Positions 36,608 through 46,310 of a stretch of DNA of 64,000 nt are shown one piece after another. A program made the translations under genes and the position numbers. Numbering within the stretch: position 1 is the first letter of the stretch; every line of letters starts with the position of its first letter. The DNA comes from an uncultured Eubacterium sp. (GTDB lineage: Bacteria; Bacillota; Clostridia; Peptostreptococcales; Anaerovoracaceae): the NCBI GenBank assembly GCA_946555345.1, contig CAMNSS010000005.1, forward strand, positions 1 to 64,000, given 5' to 3'. The notes below the pieces were generated by a model, which worked only from the letters and a program-made list of their open reading frames with translations, ran no database searches and was not told where the DNA came from.

Positions 36608-37450
36608 TCAAGTTAGGGACGAATCCAAAATTCCCGAGGCTTCCGCATTCGTAAACTTCTTCAACAGCGTTGCTGCGGATTTTGCACCGCCGGTCAGGCA
36701 TCCCCGATCGCCAAACACGAGAAAGGAATCTTTCGCCCTCGACACTGCAACATTCATCAGGCTTTCGTTGTTATTGATAAAAAAGCATCCTTCGCCGCTT
36801 CCGTATACGCTTAAAAAAATGATTATGTTCCGTTCTGCGCCTTGGAATGTATGTACCATGCCGACGGAAATCTCATGCTTGTACGCAGGCCGCGCCGTTT
36901 TTAATTTTTTCTCTATCAGTTTCTTCTGGCTTTTAAACGGCGTGATAATGCCTAACATTCCTTCTGCGTTAAAATTTTCTGCACCGTTCGCTTCAAGATA
37001 CCGCTGTTTCAAAAACGGATAGTTTGCCTGAAGCCATGCGATGATTTCATTTGCCTCTTTTTCGTTCTGCCTGCTCGTCCCTGCTCTCCGGGAAATTCGC
37101 ATTTCCACATGGTGATGCCCCATCGGCGGCAACATTCCATGCAAAGCGCACGTTTCATCATCCGTTGCATTCCCCCTAAGCGGCAAAAAGAAGACGGATG
37201 TCATTTCATCGATGTCTTCTTCGTCCATAGAGACATCTGTAAACTCAGCAGCGATTGTTTTAAGGGAAATGATCATGTTGATGAAACCACGCTTCTAGCC
37301 ACGGAAAATTGCTCCCGCTACATCGCCGTTTAATTTTCCTGATGCAAGCTCATTCGATGAGATCGTATAAAATTCCCGGTTTTTATAATCGACGCTGCTT
37401 TGAACGCTGCAAGCAACTGCGTTGCGAAAATAATCGGTTACTGTTCTCAC
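36608..37450 (-). pseudogene. Relic of a superfamily 1 helicase (AAA_11/AAA_12 type)
   Basis: A GTG at 37450 with an AGAGG site opens 51 codons (…SVQSSVDYKNREFYTISSNELASG) that end at an in-frame TAG (37295-37297). The same frame then continues with the C-terminal helicase domain: GIITPFKSQKKLI (motif IV-like), VGMVHTFQGAERNIIIF (motif V) and NVAVSRAKDSFLVFGD (motif VI). The P-loop domain and several hundred residues of the middle are missing. This is an internal deletion plus nonsense mutation. Confidence 0.7.
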
Positions 37451-37609
37451 AATAGCATACCTCTGTATCTTGATTCATTATAGTCTTTTTATTTTAACAT
37501 AATTTACCAAATGATGTCGCTGCGATATTCACAGACTGGCCGGAAATATCGTAAATTTTGTCGAAATGATTTAAATAAGGAAGGCTTCTCACCCATATCA
37601 CGCCAAATT

Positions 37610-37643
37610 AAAAACACGGTGAGGATGACAAGCATCCTCACCG
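37610..37643 (-). terminator. Rho-independent terminator of ppdK
   Basis: A perfect 11-bp stem (CGGTGAGGATG, 37617-37627, with 37633-37643) and 5-base loop is followed on the minus strand by GTGTTTTT. It lies about 70 bp after the stop. Confidence 0.85.
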
Positions 37644-37712
37644 CATCTATATATCTATGTGTTTATTCAATTCTCCGCAAAACTTATGGCAAAAGCCCAG
37701 AATGGTTTTCGC

Positions 37713-40334
37713 CTATCTCTGCGATATCGCCGCCTGTGCCGCTGCAAGCCTTGCGATTGGCACTCTAAACGGCGAGCAGGATACATACTGCAAGCCGATA
37801 GCATTGCAGAAGGCGATCGACTTCGGATCGCCGCCGTGTTCGCCGCAGATCCCGAGCTTGATGTTCGGCCTGGTCTGCTTGCCGAGTTCTACCGCCATCT
37901 TCACCAGCTTGCCTACGCCGACCTGGTCGATGCTCTGGAACGGATCGTCCTCGAAGATATTCTTATCCCTGTATTCCTTGATGATGTTTCCGGTGTCATC
38001 CCTGGAGAACCCGAACGTCATCTGGGTCAGGTCGTTGGTGCCGAAGGAGAAGAATTCAGCTTCCTGTGCGATCTCATCCGCCGTGAGCGCAGCCCTTGGG
38101 ATTTCGATCATCGTACCGATGAGGTAATCGAAGGAAACGCCTTCACGCTCCATAACAGCCTTGACCGTCTTAACGACCGTCGCCTTCACGTCTGCCAGCT
38201 CTTTGATCATGCCAACGAGCGGAATCATGATCTCAGGAACGATATCAAGACCTTTTTCTTTTCTCACTTCGATCGCAGCCATGATGATGGCTTCTGCCTG
38301 CATCTCTGCGATTTCAGGATACGTTACCGCCAGACGGCAGCCCCTGTGTCCCAGCATTGGGTTGAACTCGTGCAGTTCTTCCGCTTTCTTGGCAAGCTTT
38401 TCATAAGGCACGCCGATCTGTCCAGCCAGTTCGTGAAGCTCTTCATCCGTATGCGGAATGAACTCATGGAGCGGCGGATCGAGCAGCCTGATCGTTACCG
38501 GCCTATCGCCCATCGCTTCGTAGATGCCCTTGAAGTCGCCCTTCTGATACGGCAGGAGGGACTTAAGCGCTTCCCTTCTCTCCGCTTCCGTGTCAGCCAT
38601 GATCATCCTTCTGATCGCAGGGATTCTCTCTTCCTCAAAGAACATATGCTCCGTCCTGCAAAGCCCGATGCCCTCTGCACCAAATTCCACTGCCTGTTTT
38701 GCATCCCTCGGATTGTCGGCATTCGTCCTCACTTTAAGCGTCCTGATTTCGTCTGCCCACGACATGATCTTGCCGAAGTCTCCCGATAATTCAGGCGGCA
38801 CTGTCTTTACCTGTCCCTTCAGCACTTCTCCGGCAGTACCATCCAGCGAAATGTAATCGCCTTCCTTGAATACGTACGAGCCGATCGTCAATTCCTTGCC
38901 TTCTTCATCCACTTTGATTTCCGAGCAGCCCGATACGCAACACTTGCCCATGCCTCTTGCCACGACCGCAGCGTGGGAGGTCATGCCGCCTCTTGCCGTC
39001 AGGATGCCTTCTGCCGCTACCATGCCTGCCAAATCCTCTGGGGAGGTTTCCAGCCTTACCAGGATCACCTTATCGCCGCCCTCTGCCGCTGCTTCTGCAT
39101 CAGCCGCATTGAAGTAAATCTTTCCCGTTGCAGCGCCAGGTGAAGCAGGAAGCCCCTTCGTCAGCTTTTCTGCCTTCGCCAGCTCGTCTGCGTCGAACAT
39201 CGGATGGAGAAGCTGGTCGATCTGTGCCGGTTCGATGCGCATTACGGCAGTCTCTTTATCGATCAAGCCTTCGGCTTCCATATCAACGGCGATTTTCACA
39301 GCCGCAGGAGCAGTCCTCTTGCCGTTTCTGGTCTGGAGCATATAGAGCTTTTCCCGCTCTACGGTAAATTCCATATCCTGCATATCCTTGTAATGGTTTT
39401 CAAGGAGTTCTGCGATTCTTACAAATTCTTTATATACGTCAGGGAAGGTTTCCGCCATTTCGGAAATCGGCTGCGGCGTCCTGATTCCGGCAACCACGTC
39501 TTCACCCTGTGCGTTTACCAAAAATTCGCCAAACAGCGCCTTTTCGCCGTTGGCTGCATTTCGCGTGAACGCTACGCCCGTTCCGGAGGTATTTCCCATA
39601 TTTCCGAATACCATGGACTGTACGTTTACTGCCGTACCGATGCTGTCAGGAATTTCATTGAGCTTTCGGTAGAGGATCGCCCTGTCGTTGTTCCATGAGC
39701 GGAACACCGCCTTGATTGCTTCCATCAACTGATCCTTCGGCTCCTGCGGGAATTCCCTTCCCATTTCCTGCTTCACCAGCGCCTTGTAACCAACGATGAT
39801 TTCCTTCAAATCATCGGTATCCAGGTCAACGTCGGACTCCACGCCCTTCTCATCCTTCTTGCCGTCAAAGATCGCATCGAATTTGCTCTTGGAAATCTCC
39901 ATTACGACATCGCCGAACATCTGGATGAACCTTCTGTAACTGTCATAGGCAAAACGAGGATTTTCAGTAAGCCTTGCCATGCCTTCAACCGTTTCATCAT
40001 TCAGCCCCAGGTTCAGGATCGTATCCATCATGCCAGGCATCGAGATTTTAGCGCCCGAACGAACGGAAACGAGCAATGGGTTTTCTACGCTGCCGAACTT
40101 CTTGCCTGTTACGTTTTCCAGCTCTTCCAGCTTTTCGAAGATGGATGCCACGATATCGTCGCCAATCGTCTTATCTTCCTCGTAATATCTGTTGCAAGCT
40201 TCAGTCGTTACGGTAAATCCAAACGGTACAGGCAGGCCGATCTTCGTCATTTCCGCCAGGTTGGCGCCTTTTCCACCCAAAAGGTCTTTCATATCCTTTG
40301 AGCCTTCGTTAAATGAATAAACAAACTTTTTCAT
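37713..40334 (-). CDS. ppdK: Pyruvate, phosphate dikinase
   Basis: 873 residues, the family length. The N-terminal ATP-grasp part is followed by the swivelling phosphohistidine domain with catalytic His454 in GGMTSHAAVVARGMGKCCVSG, then the PEP/pyruvate TIM barrel with GTNDLTQMTFGFSRDD and GICGEHGGDP. It interconverts pyruvate + ATP + Pi and PEP + AMP + PPi, usual in anaerobes that save ATP in glycolysis. It is the last gene of the leftward era-recO-glyQS cluster, 17 bp after glyQS, with GGAGAG before its ATG. Confidence 0.97.
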   Translation of the reverse strand: MKKFVYSFNEGSKDMKDLLGGKGANLAEMTKIGLPVPFGFTVTTEACNRYYEEDKTIGDDIVASIFEKLEELENVTGKKFGSVENPLLVSVRSGAKISMPGMMDTILNLGLNDETVEGMARLTENPRFAYDSYRRFIQMFGDVVMEISKSKFDAIFDGKKDEKGVESDVDLDTDDLKEIIVGYKALVKQEMGREFPQEPKDQLMEAIKAVFRSWNNDRAILYRKLNEIPDSIGTAVNVQSMVFGNMGNTSGTGVAFTRNAANGEKALFGEFLVNAQGEDVVAGIRTPQPISEMAETFPDVYKEFVRIAELLENHYKDMQDMEFTVEREKLYMLQTRNGKRTAPAAVKIAVDMEAEGLIDKETAVMRIEPAQIDQLLHPMFDADELAKAEKLTKGLPASPGAATGKIYFNAADAEAAAEGGDKVILVRLETSPEDLAGMVAAEGILTARGGMTSHAAVVARGMGKCCVSGCSEIKVDEEGKELTIGSYVFKEGDYISLDGTAGEVLKGQVKTVPPELSGDFGKIMSWADEIRTLKVRTNADNPRDAKQAVEFGAEGIGLCRTEHMFFEEERIPAIRRMIMADTEAERREALKSLLPYQKGDFKGIYEAMGDRPVTIRLLDPPLHEFIPHTDEELHELAGQIGVPYEKLAKKAEELHEFNPMLGHRGCRLAVTYPEIAEMQAEAIIMAAIEVRKEKGLDIVPEIMIPLVGMIKELADVKATVVKTVKAVMEREGVSFDYLIGTMIEIPRAALTADEIAQEAEFFSFGTNDLTQMTFGFSRDDTGNIIKEYRDKNIFEDDPFQSIDQVGVGKLVKMAVELGKQTRPNIKLGICGEHGGDPKSIAFCNAIGLQYVSCSPFRVPIARLAAAQAAISQR

Positions 40335-40351
40335 TTTTCTCTCCTCGATAA

Positions 40352-41755
40352 TTAAAATACTAACCTTTGTTCTATATATTCTCTAACCTGACTGACAGGT
40401 ATTCGAATCTGATCCATGGTATCTCGATCCCTGATCGTTACGCAGCCGTCTTCCTCCGTTTCAAAATCAACGCAGATGGAAAACGGCGTACCGATTTCAT
40501 CCTCTCTCCTGTAACGCTTGCCAATCGAACCCGTCACATCGTAATCGACAGGGAAATGCTTGCAGAGTTCTTCATAAATAGGCTCTGCCACAGGGCCCAG
40601 CTTCTTCGCCAGCGGAAGCACCGCAGCCTTAAACGGCGCAAGCGCTGGATGAAGCCGCAGGACCGTCCGCACATCTTCCTTGCCCTTGCTGTCCGTGAGA
40701 ACCTCTTCATCGTATGCATCGACGAGAAATGCCAGGAGCATACGCTCTACGCCGACGGACGGCTCAATGCAGTACGGCACGTATTTTTGGTTCGTTTCAG
40801 GATCTAAATAGCTCATATCCTGCCCCGACGTCAGCTGGTGCGCCTTGAGGTCAAAGTCGGTCCTGGATGCGACGCCCCACAGCTCGCCCCAACCGAACGG
40901 GAACTTGTATTCAATATCCGTCGTCGCATTGCTGTAATGGGACAGCTCTTCCGGGTCATGATCCCGCAGTTTGATATTTTCTTTCTTGATGCCAAGCGAT
41001 GTCAAGAATCCCTCTGCGTAATCCTTCCAGTAGGAAAACCACTCAAGCTCAGTTCCTGGCGCACAGAAAAACTCAAGCTCCATCTGCTCAAATTCCCGCG
41101 TCCTGAAAATGAAGTTCCCCGGCGTGATCTCATTGCGGAAGGATTTCCCGATCTGCGCGATTCCGAACGGGATCTTTCTTCTTGAAGTCCGCTGCACATT
41201 TTTAAAATTGACGAATATTCCCTGAGCAGTTTCCGGCCTTAAAAAGATCTCCGCCTGGGAATCCTCCGTAACGCCCTGGAAGGTCTTGAACATCAGGTTG
41301 AACTGCCTGATGGACGTAAAATCAGCCTTCCCGCATTCCGGGCATTTAATCCCCTTTTCGGCGATAAAGGCCTCCAGCTTTTCATTCGGCCATCCATCCA
41401 CCGGCGTATCCCCTGCGCCCTGCTCCGAAAGCCAGCCTTCCACCAGCTGGTCCGCCCGGAATCTCGCCTTGCAGCTCTTGCAGTCGATCAGCGGATCTGC
41501 GAACCCGCCCACATGACCCGATGCCACCCAGGTTTGCGGATTCATCAGGATCGCCGCATCAAGGCCTACATTATACTTCGATTCCTGCACAAACTTTCTC
41601 CACCAGGCCTGCTTGATATTATTCTTGAACGCCACGCCCAGCGGACCGTAATCCCATGTGTTGGCAAGCCCTCCGTAAATGTCAGAACCGGGATAGATAA
41701 ATCCCCTGTTCTTCGCCAGCGCCGTAAGCTTTTCCATTGTTACTTCTCTGCTCAT
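40352..41755 (-). CDS. glyQS: Glycyl-tRNA synthetase, single-chain dimeric type
   Basis: About 467 residues. Class II synthetase: the N-terminal [23 protein letters not shown] block, motif 2 ([26 protein letters not shown]) and motif 3 ([13 protein letters not shown]). The C-terminal anticodon-binding domain ends the protein. A zinc-binding set (CKSC…CPEC) is present. It charges tRNA-Gly and replaces the two-subunit bacterial enzyme. ATG at 41755 fits the usual N-terminus; ATG at 41773 is also possible. No T-box precedes it. Confidence 0.95.
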   Translation of the reverse strand: MSREVTMEKLTALAKNRGFIYPGSDIYGGLANTWDYGPLGVAFKNNIKQAWWRKFVQESKYNVGLDAAILMNPQTWVASGHVGGFADPLIDCKSCKARFRADQLVEGWLSEQGAGDTPVDGWPNEKLEAFIAEKGIKCPECGKADFTSIRQFNLMFKTFQGVTEDSQAEIFLRPETAQGIFVNFKNVQRTSRRKIPFGIAQIGKSFRNEITPGNFIFRTREFEQMELEFFCAPGTELEWFSYWKDYAEGFLTSLGIKKENIKLRDHDPEELSHYSNATTDIEYKFPFGWGELWGVASRTDFDLKAHQLTSGQDMSYLDPETNQKYVPYCIEPSVGVERMLLAFLVDAYDEEVLTDSKGKEDVRTVLRLHPALAPFKAAVLPLAKKLGPVAEPIYEELCKHFPVDYDVTGSIGKRYRREDEIGTPFSICVDFETEEDGCVTIRDRDTMDQIRIPVSQVREYIEQRLVF

Positions 41756-41785
41756 AATTTTCTGCTTCTCCATCGTCAAAATTAT

Positions 41786-42457
41786 TTATTTTTCGTCTTC
41801 CGTTTTTTCCTCGTCTTCTACTTTGATTTCAATTTCATCGTCATCCTCTGCAAAGCATTCGGAAAAGTCAAATTCGCTGTCATCCTTCTTGAGCTTGTCT
41901 GCGGCCTTATCCATGACGTCCTCGGCTACGTCCTTGCCCTTTTCGTAAAGCTCGCCCGCCTTTTCCTTGCCTTTATTATAGAGGCTGGCGCTCTTTTCCT
42001 TCACGTCTTCAAAAACGTCGCTGCTCTTTTCCGCTACGCTGCCCATGGCGTCCGTCACGGCGTCGCTCACGTCGATGATCGTGCCGTCATCCTTGATTAC
42101 TTCGATCGTACACTTAAAGCCGAATGCCGCAACTACGCCCACAACGGCTGCAAGCGGTGCAATGACCACGCCCACGATTCCCACGTTTACCGGGACATTC
42201 AGCACCATTTCGCCTTCCCGCTTTACCTGGATGCGCGACACGTTGCCCTTCTTCACCAGCCCTTTGAGGCTTTCAAAGAGCGCTTCGCCCTTCTTGCCGA
42301 AGCCCCTGCCCTTCTGTCCGGCGTTGATGGTTTCTTCAATTGCAATGATGGCATCGACTACGCTTCCATCCGCTTCCTCCAGCGCGTCCTTTGCCTCTGC
42401 ATAAGTTACCCCTGTTCTATCCTTCACCAGTTCAATCTTCTCTAACGTAATTTCCAT
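41786..42457 (-). CDS. DUF4342 protein with UBA-like N-terminus and acidic helical tail
   Basis: About 223 residues. The first about 45 (VKDRTGVTYAEAKDALEEADGSVVDAI) resemble a UBA/EF-Ts-like three-helix fold. A DUF4342-like domain with a hydrophobic Gly/Ala/Val segment follows (about 90-117). The tail is repetitive and helical (KGKEKAGELYEKGKDVAEDVMDKAADKLKK), then strongly acidic (DDDEIEIKVEDEEKTEDEK). Function unknown; a membrane-associated or stress role is a guess. ATG at 42457 has GGGAGG nine bases upstream. It is inserted between recO and glyQS. Confidence 0.75.
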   Translation of the reverse strand: MEITLEKIELVKDRTGVTYAEAKDALEEADGSVVDAIIAIEETINAGQKGRGFGKKGEALFESLKGLVKKGNVSRIQVKREGEMVLNVPVNVGIVGVVIAPLAAVVGVVAAFGFKCTIEVIKDDGTIIDVSDAVTDAMGSVAEKSSDVFEDVKEKSASLYNKGKEKAGELYEKGKDVAEDVMDKAADKLKKDDSEFDFSECFAEDDDEIEIKVEDEEKTEDEK

Positions 42458-42481
42458 TTTCCTACCTCCCATTATTTTGTT

Positions 42482-43228
42482 TCACATAAGCTTTTCGCTT
42501 TTGAGATCCGAAACATCCAGATAATATGCCGCATATTCACGCATGATCTGTTGCAGCAGCTTTCCGGCGTCCTCTTTCAAAGCAAGGTTTTCAATGCTTT
42601 TCAGAGGATGGTTCGCAAAATACCTTAATATACTAACTATACCAAATTTAACATCATAAATCAACGCATCCCGCTGTGAATTTTGCATATTTTGGCTGCA
42701 ATCGCCGCAAACAATGCCCCCGTCCGCTATGCTGAACAAGGCCGCCTGCCGCTTCTGCCCGCAGATCGCGCAGTTTTCCAGCTGTGGCATCACCCCGAGG
42801 GACTTCAAAAGCTTGGCCTGGTAAGCCAGCACCAGCGTGCCGATCCCTTTCTCCCTGTTTTCCAGCAGGTCAAAAAAGTCCGCCAGCAGGTTAAAAGCGG
42901 AAACAGAAGGCGCTTCCTCCGGCAAAGCCTTTTCGGTAAATTCCAGCACGTAAGCGCCGCTTATGTACTTATCGATATCCTCCCCGATTTTGTAATGGCT
43001 TCTGATGATTTCCGCACCATTGATATTGTAGCTGTCCCGGTTCTTGTAAAGCTCATAGCGGCCATAAGTAAAGGGCCGTAACGGAAGCGAGCTTTTATTT
43101 TTGCCTTTTTCGCTGATGCTTGTCCCTGCGCTTATTTTGCCATATTTTTTGGAAAACAACAGGATCATCCGCCTGCCGTATGAAATTTTCGTCTGCTTCA
43201 GCACGATGGCTTCCGTATCCGTCAGCAA
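42482..43228 (-). CDS. recO: DNA repair protein RecO
   Basis: 248 residues. An N-terminal OB fold (TEAIVLKQTKISYGRRMILLFSKKYGK) is followed by a helical domain and a four-Cys zinc site, CAICG…CGDC (about 151-175). RecO anneals DNA and loads RecA together with RecR and RecF. It lies 9 bp after era, the usual neighbour in Firmicutes. Confidence 0.93.
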   Translation of the reverse strand: MLTDTEAIVLKQTKISYGRRMILLFSKKYGKISAGTSISEKGKNKSSLPLRPFTYGRYELYKNRDSYNINGAEIIRSHYKIGEDIDKYISGAYVLEFTEKALPEEAPSVSAFNLLADFFDLLENREKGIGTLVLAYQAKLLKSLGVMPQLENCAICGQKRQAALFSIADGGIVCGDCSQNMQNSQRDALIYDVKFGIVSILRYFANHPLKSIENLALKEDAGKLLQQIMREYAAYYLDVSDLKSEKLM

Positions 43229-43237
43229 ATCCTACAC

Positions 43238-44137
43238 CTATTCCTTGTATCCAAAATTAGAAAGGGCAATATCGCTATCCCTCCAGTTTTCCTTCACCTT
43301 CACCCACATCTCAAGGTAGACCTTCGTCCCCAAAAGCGCTTCGATTTCCCCGCGGGCGCTCTTGCCGATCCCTTTGAGCTTCCTGCCGCCCTTGCCGATG
43401 ATCATCCCCTTATGGGACTTTTTCTCGCAGTATATGACTGCGCTGATCTTCGTGATCTCCCGTTCCTCCTGGTAACGCTCAATTTCCACCGCCACGCCAT
43501 GCGGTACTTCATCCTGCAAATACATCAGTACTTTTTCCCGGATGATCTCGCTGACGATAAACCGTTCCGGATGCTCCGTTACCATATCGTCAGGGAAAAA
43601 CACCGGGCCGTCTTCGAGAAATGCCGATACGGAGCGGATGACCTTTTCTATGTTCTTTCCTTCCTTCGCCGATACGCCGATGATGTTTTCAAAGATTCCC
43701 AAGGCGTCGTATTCCTTGTATACTTCTTCAAAAGCTTCCGGTTCTATCTTGTCGATCTTGTTGATGACCAGGATCTTCGGCGTGGTAATCTCATCCAAAA
43801 GCTCCGCAATGTACTGGTTGCCTGGACGTCCTGAAAGCTTATCATCCACGATAAACACGATGGCATCCACTTCCTTAAATGTGCCGATAGCCGAAGCGGT
43901 CATGTACTCGCCCAGCTTCGTCCGCGGCTTATGGATTCCCGGCGTGTCGATGAACACGACCTGCATATCTTCGTTGAGGCGATCGTCCGCATAATGGGTA
44001 TATATGCCGCGTATGGTGTTCCTCGTCGTCTGCGGCTTGTCGGTCGTAATCGCGATCTTTTCTCCCAGTACCGCATTGAGCAATGTGGATTTGCCCACGT
44101 TCGGCCTGCCTATGATGGCTGCAAAGCCTGTCTTCAT
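43238..44137 (-). CDS. era: GTPase Era
   Basis: 299 residues, full length. G1 GRPNVGKST (10-18), G3 DTPGIH and G4 NKID are present. The C-terminal KH domain has VIYCEKKSHKGMIIGKGGRKLKGIG. Era binds 16S rRNA near its 3' end and aids small-subunit assembly. Tightly packed, 9 bp after cdd and 9 bp before recO, with AGGAGG at its start. Confidence 0.97.
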   Translation of the reverse strand: MKTGFAAIIGRPNVGKSTLLNAVLGEKIAITTDKPQTTRNTIRGIYTHYADDRLNEDMQVVFIDTPGIHKPRTKLGEYMTASAIGTFKEVDAIVFIVDDKLSGRPGNQYIAELLDEITTPKILVINKIDKIEPEAFEEVYKEYDALGIFENIIGVSAKEGKNIEKVIRSVSAFLEDGPVFFPDDMVTEHPERFIVSEIIREKVLMYLQDEVPHGVAVEIERYQEEREITKISAVIYCEKKSHKGMIIGKGGRKLKGIGKSARGEIEALLGTKVYLEMWVKVKENWRDSDIALSNFGYKE

Positions 44138-44146
44138 GTCGTCCTC

Positions 44147-44569
44147 CTATTTTTCCAGTCTAAATCCCAGTGGCAATAACTGCTCCAGCGTCCTGATGGA
44201 AAGCGCGTCTGCGCTCGTCCCGGTGATCACCTTGATGTCCGGCGCAAATTCATACATGAACTGCCTGCAAATCCCGCACGGCAGGGATTCCTGCACATCC
44301 CCTGCCGATACCGCAATGGCGGCAAATTCCCGCTCTCCCTCCGAGATCGCTTTGACAAAGGCCGTCCGCTCGGCGCAGATTGTCGCGCCAAATGAGGAAT
44401 TTTCCACATTCACGCCCGTATAAATCTTTCCGTCCGCCGTTAAAAGCGCCGCCCCGACCGAAAATCCGGAAAAAGGAACATACGCATTCCCCCGCGCCGC
44501 ATCCGCTAGCCGATACAATTTTTCCGCCATGCCGTTTTCCCAGCCCGCATCCTTCTTTAAATCATCCAT
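44147..44569 (-). CDS. cdd: Cytidine deaminase
   Basis: 140 residues. The zinc and catalytic site reads CAERTAF and PCGICRQ, the standard homotetrameric Cdd pattern. It deaminates cytidine and deoxycytidine for salvage. ATG at 44569 shares one base with the ybeY stop and has GGAG six bases upstream. In many Firmicutes dgkA lies between ybeY and cdd; it is absent here. Confidence 0.95.
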   Translation of the reverse strand: MDDLKKDAGWENGMAEKLYRLADAARGNAYVPFSGFSVGAALLTADGKIYTGVNVENSSFGATICAERTAFVKAISEGEREFAAIAVSAGDVQESLPCGICRQFMYEFAPDIKVITGTSADALSIRTLEQLLPLGFRLEK

Positions 44570-45027
44570 CAAGCTCTCCTTTCCAAATCCAAAACCGCCA
44601 TGATTTCTTCTTCCCTCTGCCGCATCCTGCGCTTGTCCGCTTCGTTCATATGGTCAAACCCCAGCAGGTGGCATACGCTGTGGACGAACAGATATACGAT
44701 CTCCCGCTCCACAGAATGCCCGTATTCCTCCGCCTGCGCCCGCGCCTGCTGCAAGCAGATCACCACGTCGCCCAGCATATAGTCTCCGCCTGGCGCAATC
44801 TGCTCAAAGTCTTCAATAAGCGGAAAAGACAACACATCGGTATGGTTGTCTATTCCCCTGTAGTCATTATTCAGCTTCCTGATCTCTTCCCTGGACATGA
44901 AAGTCAGGCTGATCTCCGCCCCGTCCGGACCCAAGCCTTCTTTTTCGACGCATAAGGCTGCCGCCTTGGCAAGCTTTTTCTGCATGGATTCATCGAAAAG
45001 GCCTTCTTCACTGTATAGGATTCTCAT
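44569..45027 (-). CDS. ybeY: Endoribonuclease YbeY (rRNA maturation factor)
   Basis: 152 residues. The zinc site is H-x3-H-x5-H in VHSVCHLLGFDHMN; family members usually start this motif HGxLHL, so Gly and Leu are replaced by Ser and Cys. It takes part in 16S rRNA 3'-end maturation and ribosome quality control. Its ATG overlaps the phoH stop by four bases. Confidence 0.94.
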   Translation of the reverse strand: MRILYSEEGLFDESMQKKLAKAAALCVEKEGLGPDGAEISLTFMSREEIRKLNNDYRGIDNHTDVLSFPLIEDFEQIAPGGDYMLGDVVICLQQARAQAEEYGHSVEREIVYLFVHSVCHLLGFDHMNEADKRRMRQREEEIMAVLDLERRA

Positions 45028-46013
45028 CGCTCCTCCTTATAATACGCATCATAGGCGTTTATGACCTTCTTCACCAGCTTGTGGCGCACCACGTCTGCGT
45101 CCTTCATATAACAAAAGCCGATTTCCCCGATATCCGCCAGCACCTTGGCCGCTTCCACAAGGCCTGAGCGTTTTCCCGCAGGCAGGTCAATTTGGGTGAT
45201 GTCGCCTGTCACGACCACCTTTGATCCAAACCCCAGCCTCGTCAAAAACATCTTCATCTGCTCCGGCGTCGTATTCTGCGCTTCATCCAAAATGATGAAG
45301 GAGTTGTCCAAAGTCCTGCCGCGCATATAGGCCAGCGGCACGACCTCGATCGCTTCCTTTTCCTTTAGGCGCATCGCACTTTCCCTGCCCAATATATCGT
45401 AGAGCGCATCGTACAGCGGCCGCAGGTACGGATCGACCTTTTCCTGCAAATCGCCCGGCAAAAACCCCAGCCGCTCCCCCGCTTCCACGGCGGGCCTTGC
45501 GAGGATGATCTTCTGTATCTCCTTGTTCTTAAACGCACGGGCCGCCATCGCCACTGCGAGATAAGTTTTCCCCGTCCCGGCAGGCCCGATGCCGAATACG
45601 ATATCCTTTCGCCTGATAGTTTCCACGTAGCCCTTCTGGCCGATGGTTTTGGCTTTCAGCGGTTTTCCCTCATGGGTAAAGCATATGATATCTTTGCCGA
45701 CATTTTCCTTGCTGTAGGAAACGCCTTTATCGTTTAAATCCACGACGTAATTAATCTTCTGTTCATCGAGCGCCTCGCCCTTTTCTAAAATGCATATCAG
45801 TTCCCGCAGCGCTTCTGCCGCCTGCAAGGAACGCTCTCCCTTTAAAATGAGCGCATTATCCCGCTGAATGATATCGACCTTGTATTTTTCCTCGATCACC
45901 TTGAGATTGTTGTCAAGGCCTCCGAAAAGCTCGCCCCGGTCGATGGTCTCGCTGATGGGGACGTGCAGCAGGTCTCCTGCGCCGCCCGTGTGATTTTCTC
46001 TTTCGCTGCCCAA
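45024..46013 (-). CDS. phoH: PhoH-like ATPase (PhoH/YbeZ)
   Basis: 329 residues. Walker A is GPAGTGKT (143-150) and Walker B IILDEAQN, with ARPAVEAGE and [10 protein letters not shown] typical of PhoH. It is an NTPase and probable RNA helicase that works with YbeY. The start appears to be TTG at 46013 with AAAGGAG seven bases upstream. The leader contains a rightward terminator-like hairpin. Confidence 0.93.
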   Translation of the reverse strand: MGSERENHTGGAGDLLHVPISETIDRGELFGGLDNNLKVIEEKYKVDIIQRDNALILKGERSLQAAEALRELICILEKGEALDEQKINYVVDLNDKGVSYSKENVGKDIICFTHEGKPLKAKTIGQKGYVETIRRKDIVFGIGPAGTGKTYLAVAMAARAFKNKEIQKIILARPAVEAGERLGFLPGDLQEKVDPYLRPLYDALYDILGRESAMRLKEKEAIEVVPLAYMRGRTLDNSFIILDEAQNTTPEQMKMFLTRLGFGSKVVVTGDITQIDLPAGKRSGLVEAAKVLADIGEIGFCYMKDADVVRHKLVKKVINAYDAYYKEER

Positions 46014-46046
46014 CCAAAAGCTCCTTTATCTTTTTATTTTTTTGTT

Positions 46047-46076
46047 CCGGCCGTATGCCCGGCCGGCGTTTTTTTT
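46047..46076 (+). terminator. Terminator-like hairpin pointing rightward, in the phoH leader
   Basis: CCGGCCG-N6-CGGCCGG (46047-46066) is followed on the plus strand by CG and T8. No plus-strand gene leads into it, while the minus-strand genes run through it. It would stop antisense transcription into yqfD, or the fold may matter in the phoH mRNA. Confidence 0.55.
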
Positions 46077-46206
46077 GTCAGTTTTGCCAGTTTCGTTGCC
46101 TGTTCCATTTCCAAAAATGAACCGGCCGCCATCTGCGGCCTTTGCCGCATTGACCGATAACTGCGCAATTAGCCGGCCTGCACCCTTTGCCGCTATCCGT
46201 GTTCCC

Positions 46207-46262
46207 GGCCGCCAGCATTTTAACTGGATTGACCGCCAGCAGCATTTTAACCGAATGAACCG
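46207..46262. repeat. 24-bp imperfect tandem pair downstream of yqfD
   Basis: G(G/A)CCGCCAG(CAG)CATTTTAAC(T/C)G(G/A)AT occurs at 46207 and 46231. The surrounding 46090-46200 also repeats GGCCGCC/CGGCCT-type words. There is no gene in the 297-bp gap between yqfD and phoH. Confidence 0.5.
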
Positions 46263-46310
46263 TCTCTCTCCATTATATTTTCTCACCGGTAAAATTTCAA
46301 ACCTTTTATT

